A stretch of 64,000 bases of DNA from Falcatimonas sp. MSJ-15 (GTDB lineage: Bacteria > Bacillota > Clostridia > Lachnospirales > Lachnospiraceae): the NCBI RefSeq assembly GCF_018918265.1, contig NZ_JAHLQC010000005.1, positions 1 through 64,000 on the forward strand, read 5' to 3'. A model generated the notes under the pieces. It was not told where the DNA came from, did not search any database, and was given only the letters and a program-made list of their open reading frames with translations. The position numbers and the translations under genes are program-made. Numbering within the stretch: the first letter of the stretch is position 1; every line of letters starts with the position of its first letter. Shown one piece after another: positions 8,514 through 17,941 of this stretch.

Positions 8514-8614
8514 ATTACAGGTAGCCTGATATGTCTGTTAAGACTAATCGTTTAGGTGAACTGATGGCTGTGCACGACCATTACAAGTAACCTGATATGT
8601 CTGTTAAGACTAAT
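8514..8614. repeat. Two 35 bp direct repeats upstream of the DUF4342 gene
   Basis: Copies at 8514-8548 and 8580-8614 differ at two positions and are 66 bp apart. Each contains CTGATATGTCTGTTAAGAC with a small GTCT/AGAC dyad. They end 23 bp before ATG 8638, so they lie in the leader or promoter of that gene. They may be regulator binding sites; the two-component system just downstream is an obvious candidate. Confidence 0.7.
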
Positions 8615-8637
8615 AGGAACAGATAGGAGAGTATATT

Positions 8638-9207
8638 ATGGATAATTTTGAGAAAGTTGAAAAATTAAGACAACATGCAAATGTAAGTTACGAAGAGGCA
8701 AAAGAAGCATTAGAACGTAGCGACTGGGATATTCTTGATGCAATGATATATCTTGAAAAGACTGGTAAAGTAAAAGAAGATGATAAAGCAGATTATTCTA
8801 CAAAAAATGAAAGATGCGACTGGGATTTAAAAGAAGATAAAAATTGCAAAGATAAAGGTGGAATTGCAGATCTATTAAAACGCTTTGGCAAGTGGTGTAT
8901 TAAAATAATAGATAAAGGCAACCGTAACAACTTCTGCATTGAAAGAGATAATAAAGAGATTCTTAAAGTGCCGGTAACAGTATTAGTAATAGCAACATTC
9001 TTTGCATTCTGGGTAATAGTTCCATTATTAATTATTGGACTATTCTGTCGTATGAAATATTATTTTCAGGGACCGGACATGCAGACAGAGACAGTTGAAC
9101 TTGTAATAAATAAAGCAATGGATAATGCATCATCAACAGCAGAGAATATTAAGAATGAATTCAATCAGGCAGTAGCTAACGAAGAAGAACACAGAGAGCA
9201 CAAATAG
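8638..9207 (+). CDS. UBA-like / DUF4342 membrane protein
   Basis: 189 residues. Residues 1-45 form a UBA/TS-N-like three-helix domain (VEKLRQHANVSYEEAKEALE, then DWDILDAMIYLEK). A charged linker with scattered Cys follows, then a DUF4342-type segment (ERDNKEILKVPVTV) running into one membrane helix (VLVIATFFAFWVIVPLLIIGLF, about 118-140). The charged C-terminal tail is amphipathic. Proteins of this layout are common in clostridia, but their role is unknown. It is followed by its own terminator and then a two-component system. The 35 bp direct repeats lie just upstream. Confidence 0.75.
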   Translation: MDNFEKVEKLRQHANVSYEEAKEALERSDWDILDAMIYLEKTGKVKEDDKADYSTKNERCDWDLKEDKNCKDKGGIADLLKRFGKWCIKIIDKGNRNNFCIERDNKEILKVPVTVLVIATFFAFWVIVPLLIIGLFCRMKYYFQGPDMQTETVELVINKAMDNASSTAENIKNEFNQAVANEEEHREHK

Positions 9208-9212
9208 AGCAA

Positions 9213-9232
9213 AAGGCGCAGAATATGCGCCT
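9213..9232 (+). terminator. Hairpin after the DUF4342 gene
   Basis: AAGGCGCA pairs with TGCGCCTT, followed by ATTTG. The stem is strong but the U-run is short, so termination may be partial and the two-component genes may be co-transcribed. Confidence 0.6.
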
Positions 9233-9359
9233 TATTTGCGTGTTACAATGAATGTGAAGTATAATTCATATATATGACAAAAAGCTATTTGGATAATCTG
9301 ATGGATGAGAGTAGGTATAGATACTGACATATATTATTAATTAACGAGGGAGAAGAATT

Positions 9360-10055
9360 ATGGATAACAATAACAGAATATTAATAATTGAAGACGAAGA
9401 CAAGATAGCAAGATTTCTTGAACTTGAATTGTCACATGAGGGTTATGAAGTTGTAAAATCGTATAATGGAAGAGATGGACTTGAAAAAGCACTTTCAGAG
9501 AGATATGCACTTATGATTCTTGATGTAATGTTACCGGAACTTAATGGATTTGAAGTTCTTAGAAGACTTAGAAAAGTGTCAGATATGCCAGTAATTATGC
9601 TTACAGCAAGAGATACTGTCATGGATAAAGTTGCAGGCCTTGATGGAGGTGCAGATGATTACATGACAAAGCCTTTTGCAATAGAAGAATTATTAGCAAG
9701 AATTCGTCTTGCACTTAAAAAGAAGAATAATAACATATCAGTAAATACAGGTAACATATTAAGCTGTAGAGGACTTACAATGGATATACAGCGATATGAA
9801 GTTACATATAACACAGATAAGATAGAACTTACTCATAGAGAATTTGAGATGTTAAGAGTATTATTAGAGAACAAGAATATTGTTATATCAAGAGAAAAAT
9901 TATTAGAAAAAGTATGTGGATATGATTACCTTGGAGAGACTAACATAATCGATGTATATGTAAGATATCTTAGAAGCAAGCTTGACGATATATATAAAGT
10001 AAAATGGATTCAGACAGTGCGAGGAGTTGGTTATGTAATTCGTGATGATGAGTGA
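9360..10055 (+). CDS. OmpR/PhoB-family response regulator
   Basis: 231 residues. The receiver domain (1-120) has the acidic pocket IIEDED, phospho-acceptor Asp55 in LMILDVMLP, Thr in MLTARD and Lys in DDYMTKPF. The winged-helix DNA-binding domain (about 130-230) ends with IQTVRGVGYVIRDDE, typical of OmpR/PhoB regulators. The kinase gene begins 10 bp after its stop, so they form one operon. The target is unknown; the 35 bp repeats upstream of the DUF4342 gene are a candidate. Confidence 0.93.
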   Translation: MDNNNRILIIEDEDKIARFLELELSHEGYEVVKSYNGRDGLEKALSERYALMILDVMLPELNGFEVLRRLRKVSDMPVIMLTARDTVMDKVAGLDGGADDYMTKPFAIEELLARIRLALKKKNNNISVNTGNILSCRGLTMDIQRYEVTYNTDKIELTHREFEMLRVLLENKNIVISREKLLEKVCGYDYLGETNIIDVYVRYLRSKLDDIYKVKWIQTVRGVGYVIRDDE

Positions 10056-10064
10056 GGATAATAT

Positions 10065-11345
10065 ATGAGTGAGAAAAAAGAAGAAAAGAGAGTTACTTCC
10101 ATTGCCCGAAAGATTAATCTTAATAATGTGTTGGAACTTATATGGTCATATCTGATAATAGATATTTTAATATGCCTTGTTGTGGCGGCAGTGGCAGTAT
10201 ATGGACTTGATGTAGAATATATAGGTTCATTAGACATTACTTTGCCAAGAAATATAACACTTGGTAAGACGATAAGAGATACTATATATGAAGTAGGATA
10301 TATAGGAACTTCAAGTTACTATAGTGTGGAGATAGGCAGGTGGCTTGCATGGTTAATAAATGGCGGAATAATCATATTAGTTATGGAACTTATTGATATC
10401 CTTAAAAAGATAACAAGAGGAACTTACAGAGTAAGAAGAGAACTTAGTCCGTTGAACGAACTTGCTAAAAAAGCCAGAGAACTTAGCGAAATGGCTTTCG
10501 AAACATCTGGATTTGATGAGAAAAAATATCATGATCTTGAAGATGCTATCAGCAGCTTAAGCGTAGATAAAGAAGATGCAAAACTTAAGATGAACGATAA
10601 AGAACTTCAGGGAATCGAGAATGCACTTAATGATCTTATTGACAGAATGAGAGCTTCATATAGACAACAGGTACAATTTGTATCAGATGCTTCACATGAA
10701 CTTAGAACACCTATAGCTGTTATTCAAGGATATGTAAATATGCTTGACAGGTGGGGAAAAGATGATGAAGCTATATTAATAGAATCTATTGATGCGATTA
10801 AGAATGAGGCTTCACATATGCAAAAACTCGTAGAACAGTTACTTTTTTTAGCGAGAGGAGATTCAAACAGACAGGTGCTTGATAAAAAAATATGCAGTCT
10901 TAATGACATAATGAGAGAAGTATATGAAGAGTCATTAATGATTGATGAAGAACACCATTATATATATGAAGAAAAAGGTGAAGCAAAAGTATTAGCAGAT
11001 GCAGATATGCTTAAACAGTCAGTCAGAATACTTATAGATAATGCAGCCAAATATACTGCTAAAGGGCAGGATATAATTATTCGTGTTGGTGTCTTTAATA
11101 ATGAAAAAATGATAGATGTACCATTCTATGAGATTCAGGATGATGGTATAGGAATGAAAAAACAGGATGTAGAGCGTGCATTTGACAGATTCTATCGTGC
11201 AGATGAAGTAAGAAATAGTAAGACCGGTGGTACAGGACTAGGACTTGCAATAGCAAAATGGATAGTTGACAAGCATAATGGATACTATGAGATTATAAGC
11301 AGAGAAGGACTTGGAAGCAGATTTCGAGTAGTATTGCCACAGTGA
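10065..11345 (+). CDS. Membrane sensor histidine kinase
   Basis: 426 residues. TM1 is near 26-48 and TM2 near 95-113, enclosing a short extracellular sensor of about 45 residues. The HisKA box is [17 protein letters not shown] (His about 211), with N-box DNAAKYT, G1 DDGIGM and G2 [19 protein letters not shown]. Architecture is close to ArlS/CiaH-type kinases of Firmicutes. It partners the regulator at 9360-10055. The short sensor loop suggests sensing at or within the membrane. Confidence 0.92.
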   Translation: MSEKKEEKRVTSIARKINLNNVLELIWSYLIIDILICLVVAAVAVYGLDVEYIGSLDITLPRNITLGKTIRDTIYEVGYIGTSSYYSVEIGRWLAWLINGGIIILVMELIDILKKITRGTYRVRRELSPLNELAKKARELSEMAFETSGFDEKKYHDLEDAISSLSVDKEDAKLKMNDKELQGIENALNDLIDRMRASYRQQVQFVSDASHELRTPIAVIQGYVNMLDRWGKDDEAILIESIDAIKNEASHMQKLVEQLLFLARGDSNRQVLDKKICSLNDIMREVYEESLMIDEEHHYIYEEKGEAKVLADADMLKQSVRILIDNAAKYTAKGQDIIIRVGVFNNEKMIDVPFYEIQDDGIGMKKQDVERAFDRFYRADEVRNSKTGGTGLGLAIAKWIVDKHNGYYEIISREGLGSRFRVVLPQ

Positions 11346-11356
11346 AAAGAAAGATA

Positions 11357-11530
11357 ATATTCAGCTTTCGTTCTTCTACATCAATCTCAATAAGATCTCC
11401 ATCTTCAACCAGTGCAATAGGACCACCATCAACTGCTTCAGGACTGCAATGTCCAATTACAGGTCCGGTTGATGCACCAGAGAATCTTCCATCGATAATA
11501 AGAGCGATCCTCTTGCCTTGAAAGCCTGAT
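11357..11530 (-). pseudogene. ilvD: C-terminal remnant of dihydroxy-acid dehydratase (ilvD)
   Basis: On the minus strand this reads [14 protein letters not shown], then [20 protein letters not shown] and [12 protein letters not shown], the strongly conserved C-terminal segment of IlvD/Edd dehydratases. Only about 50 residues remain, with an apparent frameshift near 11515 and no normal end, whereas the enzyme is about 550 residues. It is a decayed fragment. Nothing else of the branched-chain pathway is nearby, so it marks a past rearrangement. Confidence 0.75.
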
Positions 11531-11615
11531 TAAGCAGTGCTATAATCTGAATAAAAGATTAACAATGCTTAAAGAGAGTAAAAGATTAATATTATTAAGA
11601 AAGGATGTAAGACGT

Positions 11616-12242
11616 ATGACAGAAAATATGAAAAAGAGAAATGAACAGCTTGCGAAGACAGTAATAAAAGGATTAGAATCCCGTAATATGACAGGATACT
11701 ATGCAAAAGACAAAGAAGATGCATTAAAACAGGCATTAGAGCTGATTCCAGAAGGTAGTACAATAGCAATGGGAGGATGTATGAGCGCCACAGATATAGG
11801 CTTAATTGATAGCCTCAAAGAAGGTGATTATAATTACATAGATCGTTCTAAGCAAGATGCAAGAGCAGGACTTATGGCAGCTTATGATGCAGATATATTC
11901 CTTTCAAGTGCCAATGCGATTACAGATGATGGAATACTTGTCAATATAGATGGTAATTCAAATCGTGTATCATGTATAGCACAAGGACCAAGAAAAGTAA
12001 TCTTCATAGTAGGTATCAATAAAGTATGCCCAGATCTTGATAGTGCTATGAAACGTGCCAGAAATGTTGCAGCTCCGGCTAATGCCCAGAGATTCGATAT
12101 AAAGACACCTTGTAAAACGACAGGTAAATGTTTTGACTGTAAATCACCTGATACAATATGCTGTCAGTTCCTTATAACAAGATATTCAAGACATACAGAC
12201 AGAATACATGTAATTCTTGTTAATGATGAGATTGGATATTAA
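11616..12242 (+). CDS. LUD-domain protein (LutC/DUF162 family)
   Basis: 208 residues from ATG 11616, preceded by AGAAAGGATG; an upstream in-frame ATG at 11565 has no good site. It contains a single LUD domain (MKKRNEQLAKTVIKGLESRNM, then IPEGSTIAMGGCMSATDIGL and AYDADIFLSSANAITDDG, ending with a Cys-rich TGKCFDCKSPDTICCQF). LUD proteins include the lactate-utilisation subunits LutB/LutC, but stand-alone clostridial versions of this type have no established role. The C-terminal CxxC...CC cluster could bind metal or Fe-S (inference). Confidence 0.8.
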   Translation: MTENMKKRNEQLAKTVIKGLESRNMTGYYAKDKEDALKQALELIPEGSTIAMGGCMSATDIGLIDSLKEGDYNYIDRSKQDARAGLMAAYDADIFLSSANAITDDGILVNIDGNSNRVSCIAQGPRKVIFIVGINKVCPDLDSAMKRARNVAAPANAQRFDIKTPCKTTGKCFDCKSPDTICCQFLITRYSRHTDRIHVILVNDEIGY

Positions 12243-12289
12243 TATATAGTTGATAAAGATAAGTTGACAAAGGATATAATAAATAGCAT

Positions 12290-12359
12290 AAAAGAGACTT
12301 CGTATGATATGCCATATGTCAAGCAGGCAAGTTACATATCAATATGGAAGTCTCTTTTT
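12290..12359 (+). terminator. Terminator after the LUD gene
   Basis: AAAGAGACTTC pairs with GAAGTCTCTTT around an AT-rich loop that itself can pair (ATATGCCATAT). It ends in TTTTTA. Confidence 0.75.
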
Positions 12360-12515
12360 AATTTATATAATTGCTAATTGAAAAGAATTATGATAAAAAA
12401 ACGTAAAAATACAAAAATTAATAAAATATAACTAAAATAACGAAAATAATCATTTTGTTTACAATATATTCAGAAATATTTTATCAAATTAATACAAAAT
12501 TTATTAAGATAACCC

Positions 12516-12543
12516 TTGTATTAAATAAAAAATATAGTATAAT
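12516..12543 (+). promoter_or_regulatory. Promoter for the secreted repeat protein
   Basis: TTGTAT, 16 bp, TATAAT. It implies a leader of about 110 bases before ATG 12659. The rest of the 12360-12658 gap is A/T-rich and shows nothing else. Confidence 0.6.
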
Positions 12544-12658
12544 GTCATAGGTGCTAACAATCTTGTTATACTCACTTATTCATTTAGATATCAGATATGC
12601 TAAAAATATTAAATGAATAAAGTAGAAGTAAAAATCAAAGAAAGAATAGGAAAGAAAT

Positions 12659-14959
12659 ATGCAAAAGAGAAAAATTACCAAAGCGGTGGCTGTTACACTG
12701 ACAACAGCAATGTTAGTTCAGCCATTAGAACAGACTACATTCGCAGCAGAGGCAATCACAACAACTACGAACGTAATTACACAGTATAGTGTAGACACAC
12801 AGTTAGAACTTCAGGATGGAATAGGAATAATTCCGGAAGGAGCAGATGAGTCATTAGTTAAAGAGATACTTGGCAAGGCGTTAATCAAGAACGCAGATGA
12901 AGTAGATCTTCAGAGCATTGAATGGGAATATTCATGTGAAGGAACAGGTAAACTTGGAGCACTCACAACTAATACAGCATGGGGAAGTATTAATGGCTTT
13001 ACATCTGAGAAGAAGATTGGTTTTTCAAAAGTAACATTTACACACAAGGCACTTAGCGATAATTCAGATGGAACATACAGTGTTCGTATCGCAGGAACAA
13101 CAACAGAAGTAAAATTTGAAAAAGCAGCGAAATTACAAACATCAATCATATTAAAGGACAATGTATCAGTAGCACTTACATATAATGAAGACTTAAGTGT
13201 AGATTATGACAGACTTCTTGAAGAGATCTTTGAGAATACAGTAGATACAGATAATACTATACCAGAAGGACTTACACTTTCAGACATAACAATAGAATAT
13301 TATGCAACAGCCAAGACAGGTGCAGTAGGTAACCTTGGACGTGCATGGGTACCAGTAGAAGGTGGTAAAGTTAATGGACTTGAATATCCAGGACTTCCAG
13401 AAGGCGAGCAGAGAATTCGTATAACTTATGCTGGTAATGAAGAATATTTTAAAGCACAGGCAGAGACAACATTAACAGTAAAAGGACGTGAAGAATCATC
13501 TTTTAATGTAGCAGAAGCACCATATAAAGTAGATTTCAAATTCAGTGATGCAACTAATTATGATTATGATGCAACTGCAAGAGTAATCTATGATGCAGTA
13601 ATTGAATCAGTAACACCTGAGACAGTTAATTATGAAGATGTTGTTATAAAATATAATGCCGGAACAGATATAATCAAGAATTGGCAGCCACTTAATACAA
13701 CAGATTGGACAAGTACATTCACTAAGTTTGGACCAGGTAATTGGACAATTCAGATATCATGGGCAGGAAACAGAGAATACAAAGGAACATCAGTAGAAGT
13801 TAATGTTGAGCTTAATGATAATCGTCTTAACAGTGCAGTTTTATGTAAAGAGAATGTTACATTTACTTACAATATGGATGCAGATGTTGTAAAACAGCAG
13901 ATATTTGATAATGTAATTGATTGGGAGAATAGTACACTTCCAGATAAAGATACACTTACAATAGATGATTTTACAATGGAATATTATGGTGAGAATACAG
14001 TAGGCGGAATCTCTGGTGGAGTTAAACAGTGGGCACCAATTGAAGGTGGAACGGTTAACTTTCTTACATACGAGAATCTTAGCGCAGGTGAGCAAAAAAT
14101 TCGTCTTACATATAAAGGTAATGCACAGTATCGTGCAAGTCAGGCTACAGAGGCAGCAGTAACAGTAGCAAAAGCTAAGGTAAAAGTAAAAGTAAATAGT
14201 AAGACTTTATATGCAGATGAGACAGTTACAGATATGGTGACAACTAATCCGGCAGATAGATTTGACATCTATACAGTATATACAGGAGTATCAAGTAATG
14301 TTAATCTTGGAGTATATCTTGAACTTCCAGAGAAATATACAAGTACAGCTGTATTAAAGTTATTAGATCCAGTGATGGAGAAGATATATGGCAAGACATT
14401 TTCACAGATGATGCAGGATGGAGTTACAGTTGGAGAATTAAGAGAGATCTTTAATACACAGGAACTTTTAGATATTCTTGACAAACTTAATATTGACACA
14501 GGTATACTAGGACAGATTATGACAATAATCAATAAGATGCCATCAGTTGCAGATGGAATAAGAGTAGGATTTGGCACACCAAATAGAGCAGGGGTATATA
14601 ATGTAACAACTATTACAGACAGCAAGAACTATAATACAGGACTTGGAGTCGGAATATTAAGGTTAAAGATGCGTACTAAAGGTGTAAAATTAAACTGGAA
14701 TGAGCAGATTCAGGGTAAGATGACAGAGTCTGAGGCATTAGAATTTGATTTTGGAGCAACAGTATCATACGAAGGTAATACAGATATTGTTCAGGATAAT
14801 GTAAGATATCTTTACAGTGGATTTACAAGTAAAGGTAAGATATATTCAAGTACAACAACAGCTCCAACACAGGCAGGACGTTATGTGGTTACAGTAGTAA
14901 CAGTGGGCGGTAATTATCAGGCAGCCCCAATAACAAGAACATTTCAGATTACAAAATAG
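12659..14959 (+). CDS. Large secreted protein with Ig-like repeats
   Basis: 766 residues. A Sec signal peptide (KRKITKAVAVTLTTAMLVQP, cleavage probably after the TFAAEA region near residue 30) is followed by repeated ~115-residue modules. Those beginning near residues 165 and 395 share TYN at the start, a central IEYY/MEYY and a closing GEQ(R/K)IR(I/L)TY strand; diverged copies lie between. A different region rich in short helices spans about 540-640, followed by another beta-module. There is no LPXTG, C-terminal membrane helix or catalytic motif. It is likely a wall-associated adhesin or matrix protein. ATG 12659 has AGGAAAG upstream. Confidence 0.75.
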   Translation: MQKRKITKAVAVTLTTAMLVQPLEQTTFAAEAITTTTNVITQYSVDTQLELQDGIGIIPEGADESLVKEILGKALIKNADEVDLQSIEWEYSCEGTGKLGALTTNTAWGSINGFTSEKKIGFSKVTFTHKALSDNSDGTYSVRIAGTTTEVKFEKAAKLQTSIILKDNVSVALTYNEDLSVDYDRLLEEIFENTVDTDNTIPEGLTLSDITIEYYATAKTGAVGNLGRAWVPVEGGKVNGLEYPGLPEGEQRIRITYAGNEEYFKAQAETTLTVKGREESSFNVAEAPYKVDFKFSDATNYDYDATARVIYDAVIESVTPETVNYEDVVIKYNAGTDIIKNWQPLNTTDWTSTFTKFGPGNWTIQISWAGNREYKGTSVEVNVELNDNRLNSAVLCKENVTFTYNMDADVVKQQIFDNVIDWENSTLPDKDTLTIDDFTMEYYGENTVGGISGGVKQWAPIEGGTVNFLTYENLSAGEQKIRLTYKGNAQYRASQATEAAVTVAKAKVKVKVNSKTLYADETVTDMVTTNPADRFDIYTVYTGVSSNVNLGVYLELPEKYTSTAVLKLLDPVMEKIYGKTFSQMMQDGVTVGELREIFNTQELLDILDKLNIDTGILGQIMTIINKMPSVADGIRVGFGTPNRAGVYNVTTITDSKNYNTGLGVGILRLKMRTKGVKLNWNEQIQGKMTESEALEFDFGATVSYEGNTDIVQDNVRYLYSGFTSKGKIYSSTTTAPTQAGRYVVTVVTVGGNYQAAPITRTFQITK

Positions 14960-14975
14960 AATATGAATAAAAAGC

Positions 14976-15006
14976 GGAAGTGAGAACTAATCACTTCCCT
15001 TTTTTA
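14976..15006 (+). terminator. Terminator after the secreted protein
   Basis: GGAAGTGA pairs with TCACTTCC around a seven-base loop, followed by CTTTTTTA. Confidence 0.88.
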
Positions 15007-15019
15007 TATATAATTGTTT

Positions 15020-15086
15020 ATATCTAATTTTTATGTCTAAATTTTTTGTATCTAAATTTTTACATCTAAATTCTTATATCTAAATA
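15020..15086. repeat. Degenerate 13-15 bp tandem repeat (TATCTAAATTTTT)
   Basis: TCTAA recurs at 15023, 15036, 15051, 15065 and 15079, each within a TATCTAAATTTTT-like unit. It is an A/T-rich minisatellite in the intergenic gap with no coding role. The rest of 15007-15261 shows nothing recognisable. Confidence 0.65.
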
Positions 15087-15261
15087 GAAAAAATACAATA
15101 TATAATAGCCACATATATAATTAGAAATCTTAGATTGAAAGCTAAAAAACTAATTTAGTTAATATATGTTTTTGTGAGTTAACTAGACAAACATTAAAAA
15201 TAAAGTTAAAATATAAAAAGATAAAAGAGAAAAAATCTAGGAAGATGGGGAGTGATATAGA

Positions 15262-16857
15262 ATGGGAATGTTTGTTAATTCAGGAAACGAAGCATGGAAA
15301 GTTGCACTTAATTCTGAGATATATGTTGATAAGACAGGTTTATTAGATTATACCAACAAAGTAATGGATACACTGCAGGGATATATATGTAATAGCAGAC
15401 CAAGAAGGTTTGGCAAATCCATTACAGCCAATATGCTTACAGCTTATTATAGCAGAGGATGCGATTCTAAGAAACTGTTTGAAAATCTGCAGATATCAAA
15501 AAGTGAGGATTTTGAAAAACATATTAACAAATATGATGTTATACATTTTGATGTCCAATGGTGTATGGAACCGGCGGGAGGAGCAGAGAATGTTGTGTCA
15601 TATATTGTAGAGAAGGTGCTAAAAGAATTAAAAGACATATATTCAGAAGAATTGCCAAAGCAGATACAATCATTACCCGAGGCACTAGCATGTATTAATG
15701 ATAAGACAGGAAGAAAATTCATAATAATCATTGATGAGTGGGATGTACTTATTCGTGATGAATCAGGTAATGAAAGAATACAGGAGGCGTATATTAATTT
15801 TCTTAGAGGAATGTTTAAAGGAACAGAACCGACTAAATATATAAAATTGGCATATTTAACGGGAATTTTACCAATAAAAAAATTAAAAACACAGTCAGCA
15901 CTAAATAATTTTTCACAATTTTCAATGCTTAATGCAGGAGCGATATCGCCATATGTAGGTTTTACGGAAGACGAAGTAAAAAAATTATGTGAGAAGTATA
16001 ATCAGGACTTTGAAAAAGCCAAAATATGGTATGATGGTTATCAATTAGCAGGATATCATTTATATAATCCAAATGCAATAGTAGGTCTAATGCTTTCTGG
16101 AGAATACCAAAGTTATTGGTCTGTTACCGGTTCGTATGAGACAATAGTTCCACTTATAAATATGGACTTTGATGGATTGAGAGCAGATATAATTGAGATG
16201 CTATCAGGTAATTCAGTGGAAGTAGATGTAACATCATTTCAAAATGATACAGTCAATTTTTTGGATAAGAATGATGTACTTACATATCTTATACATCTTG
16301 GCTATCTTGCTTATGATGCTAAGATGAAGGAAGCTTTTATACCTAATGAAGAGATACGAGAAGAATTTACAAGAGCCACAAAACGAAGAAAATGGACTGA
16401 GATGATAGAATTCTGGCAAAAATCTCAAAATTTATTAGATGCAACACTTGATATGGATTCTGATATGGTAGCAGAATATATAGAAGAGATACACATGGAT
16501 TACGCTTCTGCAATTCATTACAATAGTGAAAACTCATTAAGTGGCATATTATCAATAGGATATCTAAGTGCTATGCAATATTATTTTAAACCTGTAAGAG
16601 AATTACCTTCGGGAAGAGGTTTTGCAGATTTTGTATTTCTTCCAAAACCGGAATATATAGAAGATTATCCTGCACTTATAGTAGAATTAAAATGGAATAA
16701 AGATGCCAAAACAGCTATAATGCAGATAAAAGATAATAAATATCCAAATTCAATAAGCAGATATACAGGAAAAATTTTACTTGTAGGAATAAATTATGAT
16801 AAAAAAACAAAAAAACATCAATGTATAATAGAAAAAATACAAAAAGCTGATATATGA
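15262..16857 (+). CDS. AAA-ATPase-like / PD-(D/E)XK (DUF1703) protein
   Basis: 531 residues with the layout of the AAA-ATPase_like plus PDDEXK_9 family. The N-terminal segment YVDKTGLLDY is followed by Walker A-like SRPRRFGKSITANML (near 48-62) and Walker B-like FIIIIDEWDV (near 155). The C-terminal nuclease-like motif is GFADFVFL followed by ALIVELKW (near 455-480). Such genes are abundant in gut Lachnospiraceae and Bacteroidetes, often in many copies. No function is firmly established. It is followed 15 bp later by the ProX-like gene. Confidence 0.88.
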   Translation: MGMFVNSGNEAWKVALNSEIYVDKTGLLDYTNKVMDTLQGYICNSRPRRFGKSITANMLTAYYSRGCDSKKLFENLQISKSEDFEKHINKYDVIHFDVQWCMEPAGGAENVVSYIVEKVLKELKDIYSEELPKQIQSLPEALACINDKTGRKFIIIIDEWDVLIRDESGNERIQEAYINFLRGMFKGTEPTKYIKLAYLTGILPIKKLKTQSALNNFSQFSMLNAGAISPYVGFTEDEVKKLCEKYNQDFEKAKIWYDGYQLAGYHLYNPNAIVGLMLSGEYQSYWSVTGSYETIVPLINMDFDGLRADIIEMLSGNSVEVDVTSFQNDTVNFLDKNDVLTYLIHLGYLAYDAKMKEAFIPNEEIREEFTRATKRRKWTEMIEFWQKSQNLLDATLDMDSDMVAEYIEEIHMDYASAIHYNSENSLSGILSIGYLSAMQYYFKPVRELPSGRGFADFVFLPKPEYIEDYPALIVELKWNKDAKTAIMQIKDNKYPNSISRYTGKILLVGINYDKKTKKHQCIIEKIQKADI

Positions 16858-16872
16858 AAGAAGAGGACAAAA

Positions 16873-17430
16873 ATGGAATTGAAACTTGAAAAAGGAAGAC
16901 CACTTAACGTGGACACAAGACTTGATAAGGAAAAAAGATGCTATGAATTATTAGACAGTTTAAACCTCGAGTATTATAGATGTGATCATCCGGATGCTAA
17001 TGCCAATACAATGGAAGACTGCCTTCGGATTGATGCAATATTAGAAGCTGTAGTATGTAAAAATCTATTCTTATGTAACAGACAACATACACAATTCTAT
17101 CTGTTAATGATGCCTGGAGATAAGATATTTAAGACAAAAGAACTTACAGGTCAGCTTGGTTGTTCAAGATTAAGCTTTGCAGAACCCCAATATATGTTAC
17201 AGTATCTTGATATTACACCTGGTTCAGTAAGCATACTTGGTCTTATGAATGATAAAGATAATGCAGTGAGGCTTATAGTAGATGAAGATGTATTAAAAGG
17301 TGAATATGTAGGATGCCATCCATGCATTAATACTTCAAGTCTTAAGATACGTACAAAAGATATGTTTGGTTCACTGCTTAAGGCAATGCACCACGATATG
17401 ACAGTCGTAAAATTAGTTGGAGAAGAATAA
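16873..17430 (+). CDS. prdX: YbaK/ProX-family prolyl-tRNA editing deacylase
   Basis: 185 residues, a single YbaK-like domain. Members hydrolyse mischarged Ala- or Cys-tRNA(Pro). Family features include LLDSLNLEYYRCDHPDA at the N-terminus, KNLFLCNRQHTQFYLLMMPGD (the conserved K-N-L-F strand), then PGSVSILGLMND and a VGCHPCINTSSLKI block near the C-terminus. It is free-standing rather than inserted in ProRS. Length and motifs fit PrdX. It lies in a short-gap run with two GNAT acetyltransferases. Confidence 0.87.
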   Translation: MELKLEKGRPLNVDTRLDKEKRCYELLDSLNLEYYRCDHPDANANTMEDCLRIDAILEAVVCKNLFLCNRQHTQFYLLMMPGDKIFKTKELTGQLGCSRLSFAEPQYMLQYLDITPGSVSILGLMNDKDNAVRLIVDEDVLKGEYVGCHPCINTSSLKIRTKDMFGSLLKAMHHDMTVVKLVGEE

Positions 17431-17454
17431 AAAAATAGAACTGGAGATATTAAG

Positions 17455-17886
17455 ATGGTACGATTAGAAGAGATAACACCGGATAATTGGCGAATAGAAT
17501 TAAAAGTAGCTGAAGAACAGCAGGATTATGTGTCAAGTCAGGCAGGATTATTAGCAAGAGCATATGCTTACCGTAATGAAAATAGTTATGCTTGTATAAT
17601 CTATGATGACAATATACCATTAGGAATGGCACTGTACTATGATTGTGAAGAACTTAATGCTTATGATTTTAGTCAATTGTTTATAGATAAAAGATATCAA
17701 CAAAAGGGATATGGAAAAAAAGCAGTGAAGCTTATTTTAGAAAAAATGAAAGAAGAAGGAAGATATTCAGAAGTTGTATTATGTTATATTGAAGGAAATA
17801 TAGCTGCTAAACGATTGTATGAGAATCTGGGATTTATAATTGTAGAAACAGATGAAGATGAGATTATTATGAGAAAAAAATTATAA
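17455..17886 (+). CDS. GNAT-family N-acetyltransferase
   Basis: 143 residues. The GNAT core is visible: FSQLFIDKRYQQKGYGKKAVKLIL provides the acetyl-CoA pyrophosphate loop (Q/RxxGxG/A), followed by LCYIEGNIAAKRLYENLGFI, the conserved strand-helix near the C-terminus. The substrate is unknown. ATG 17455 lies 24 bp after the deacylase gene behind GGAGAT, so it is probably co-transcribed. Confidence 0.85.
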   Translation: MVRLEEITPDNWRIELKVAEEQQDYVSSQAGLLARAYAYRNENSYACIIYDDNIPLGMALYYDCEELNAYDFSQLFIDKRYQQKGYGKKAVKLILEKMKEEGRYSEVVLCYIEGNIAAKRLYENLGFIIVETDEDEIIMRKKL

Positions 17887-17941
17887 AAATATCCTATATA
17901 AAAAATGAAAAATTTATATAAAAATAAGATTGGAGATTAAT

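Noticed and set aside
13841..14625. Minus-strand ORFs inside the secreted protein gene
   Set aside because: They are shadows of a repetitive plus-strand gene, lack ribosome sites and have no recognisable motifs.
16873..17430. ProRS fragment
   Set aside because: The ORF is a full-length YbaK-like domain with its own start and stop; no synthetase motifs are present.
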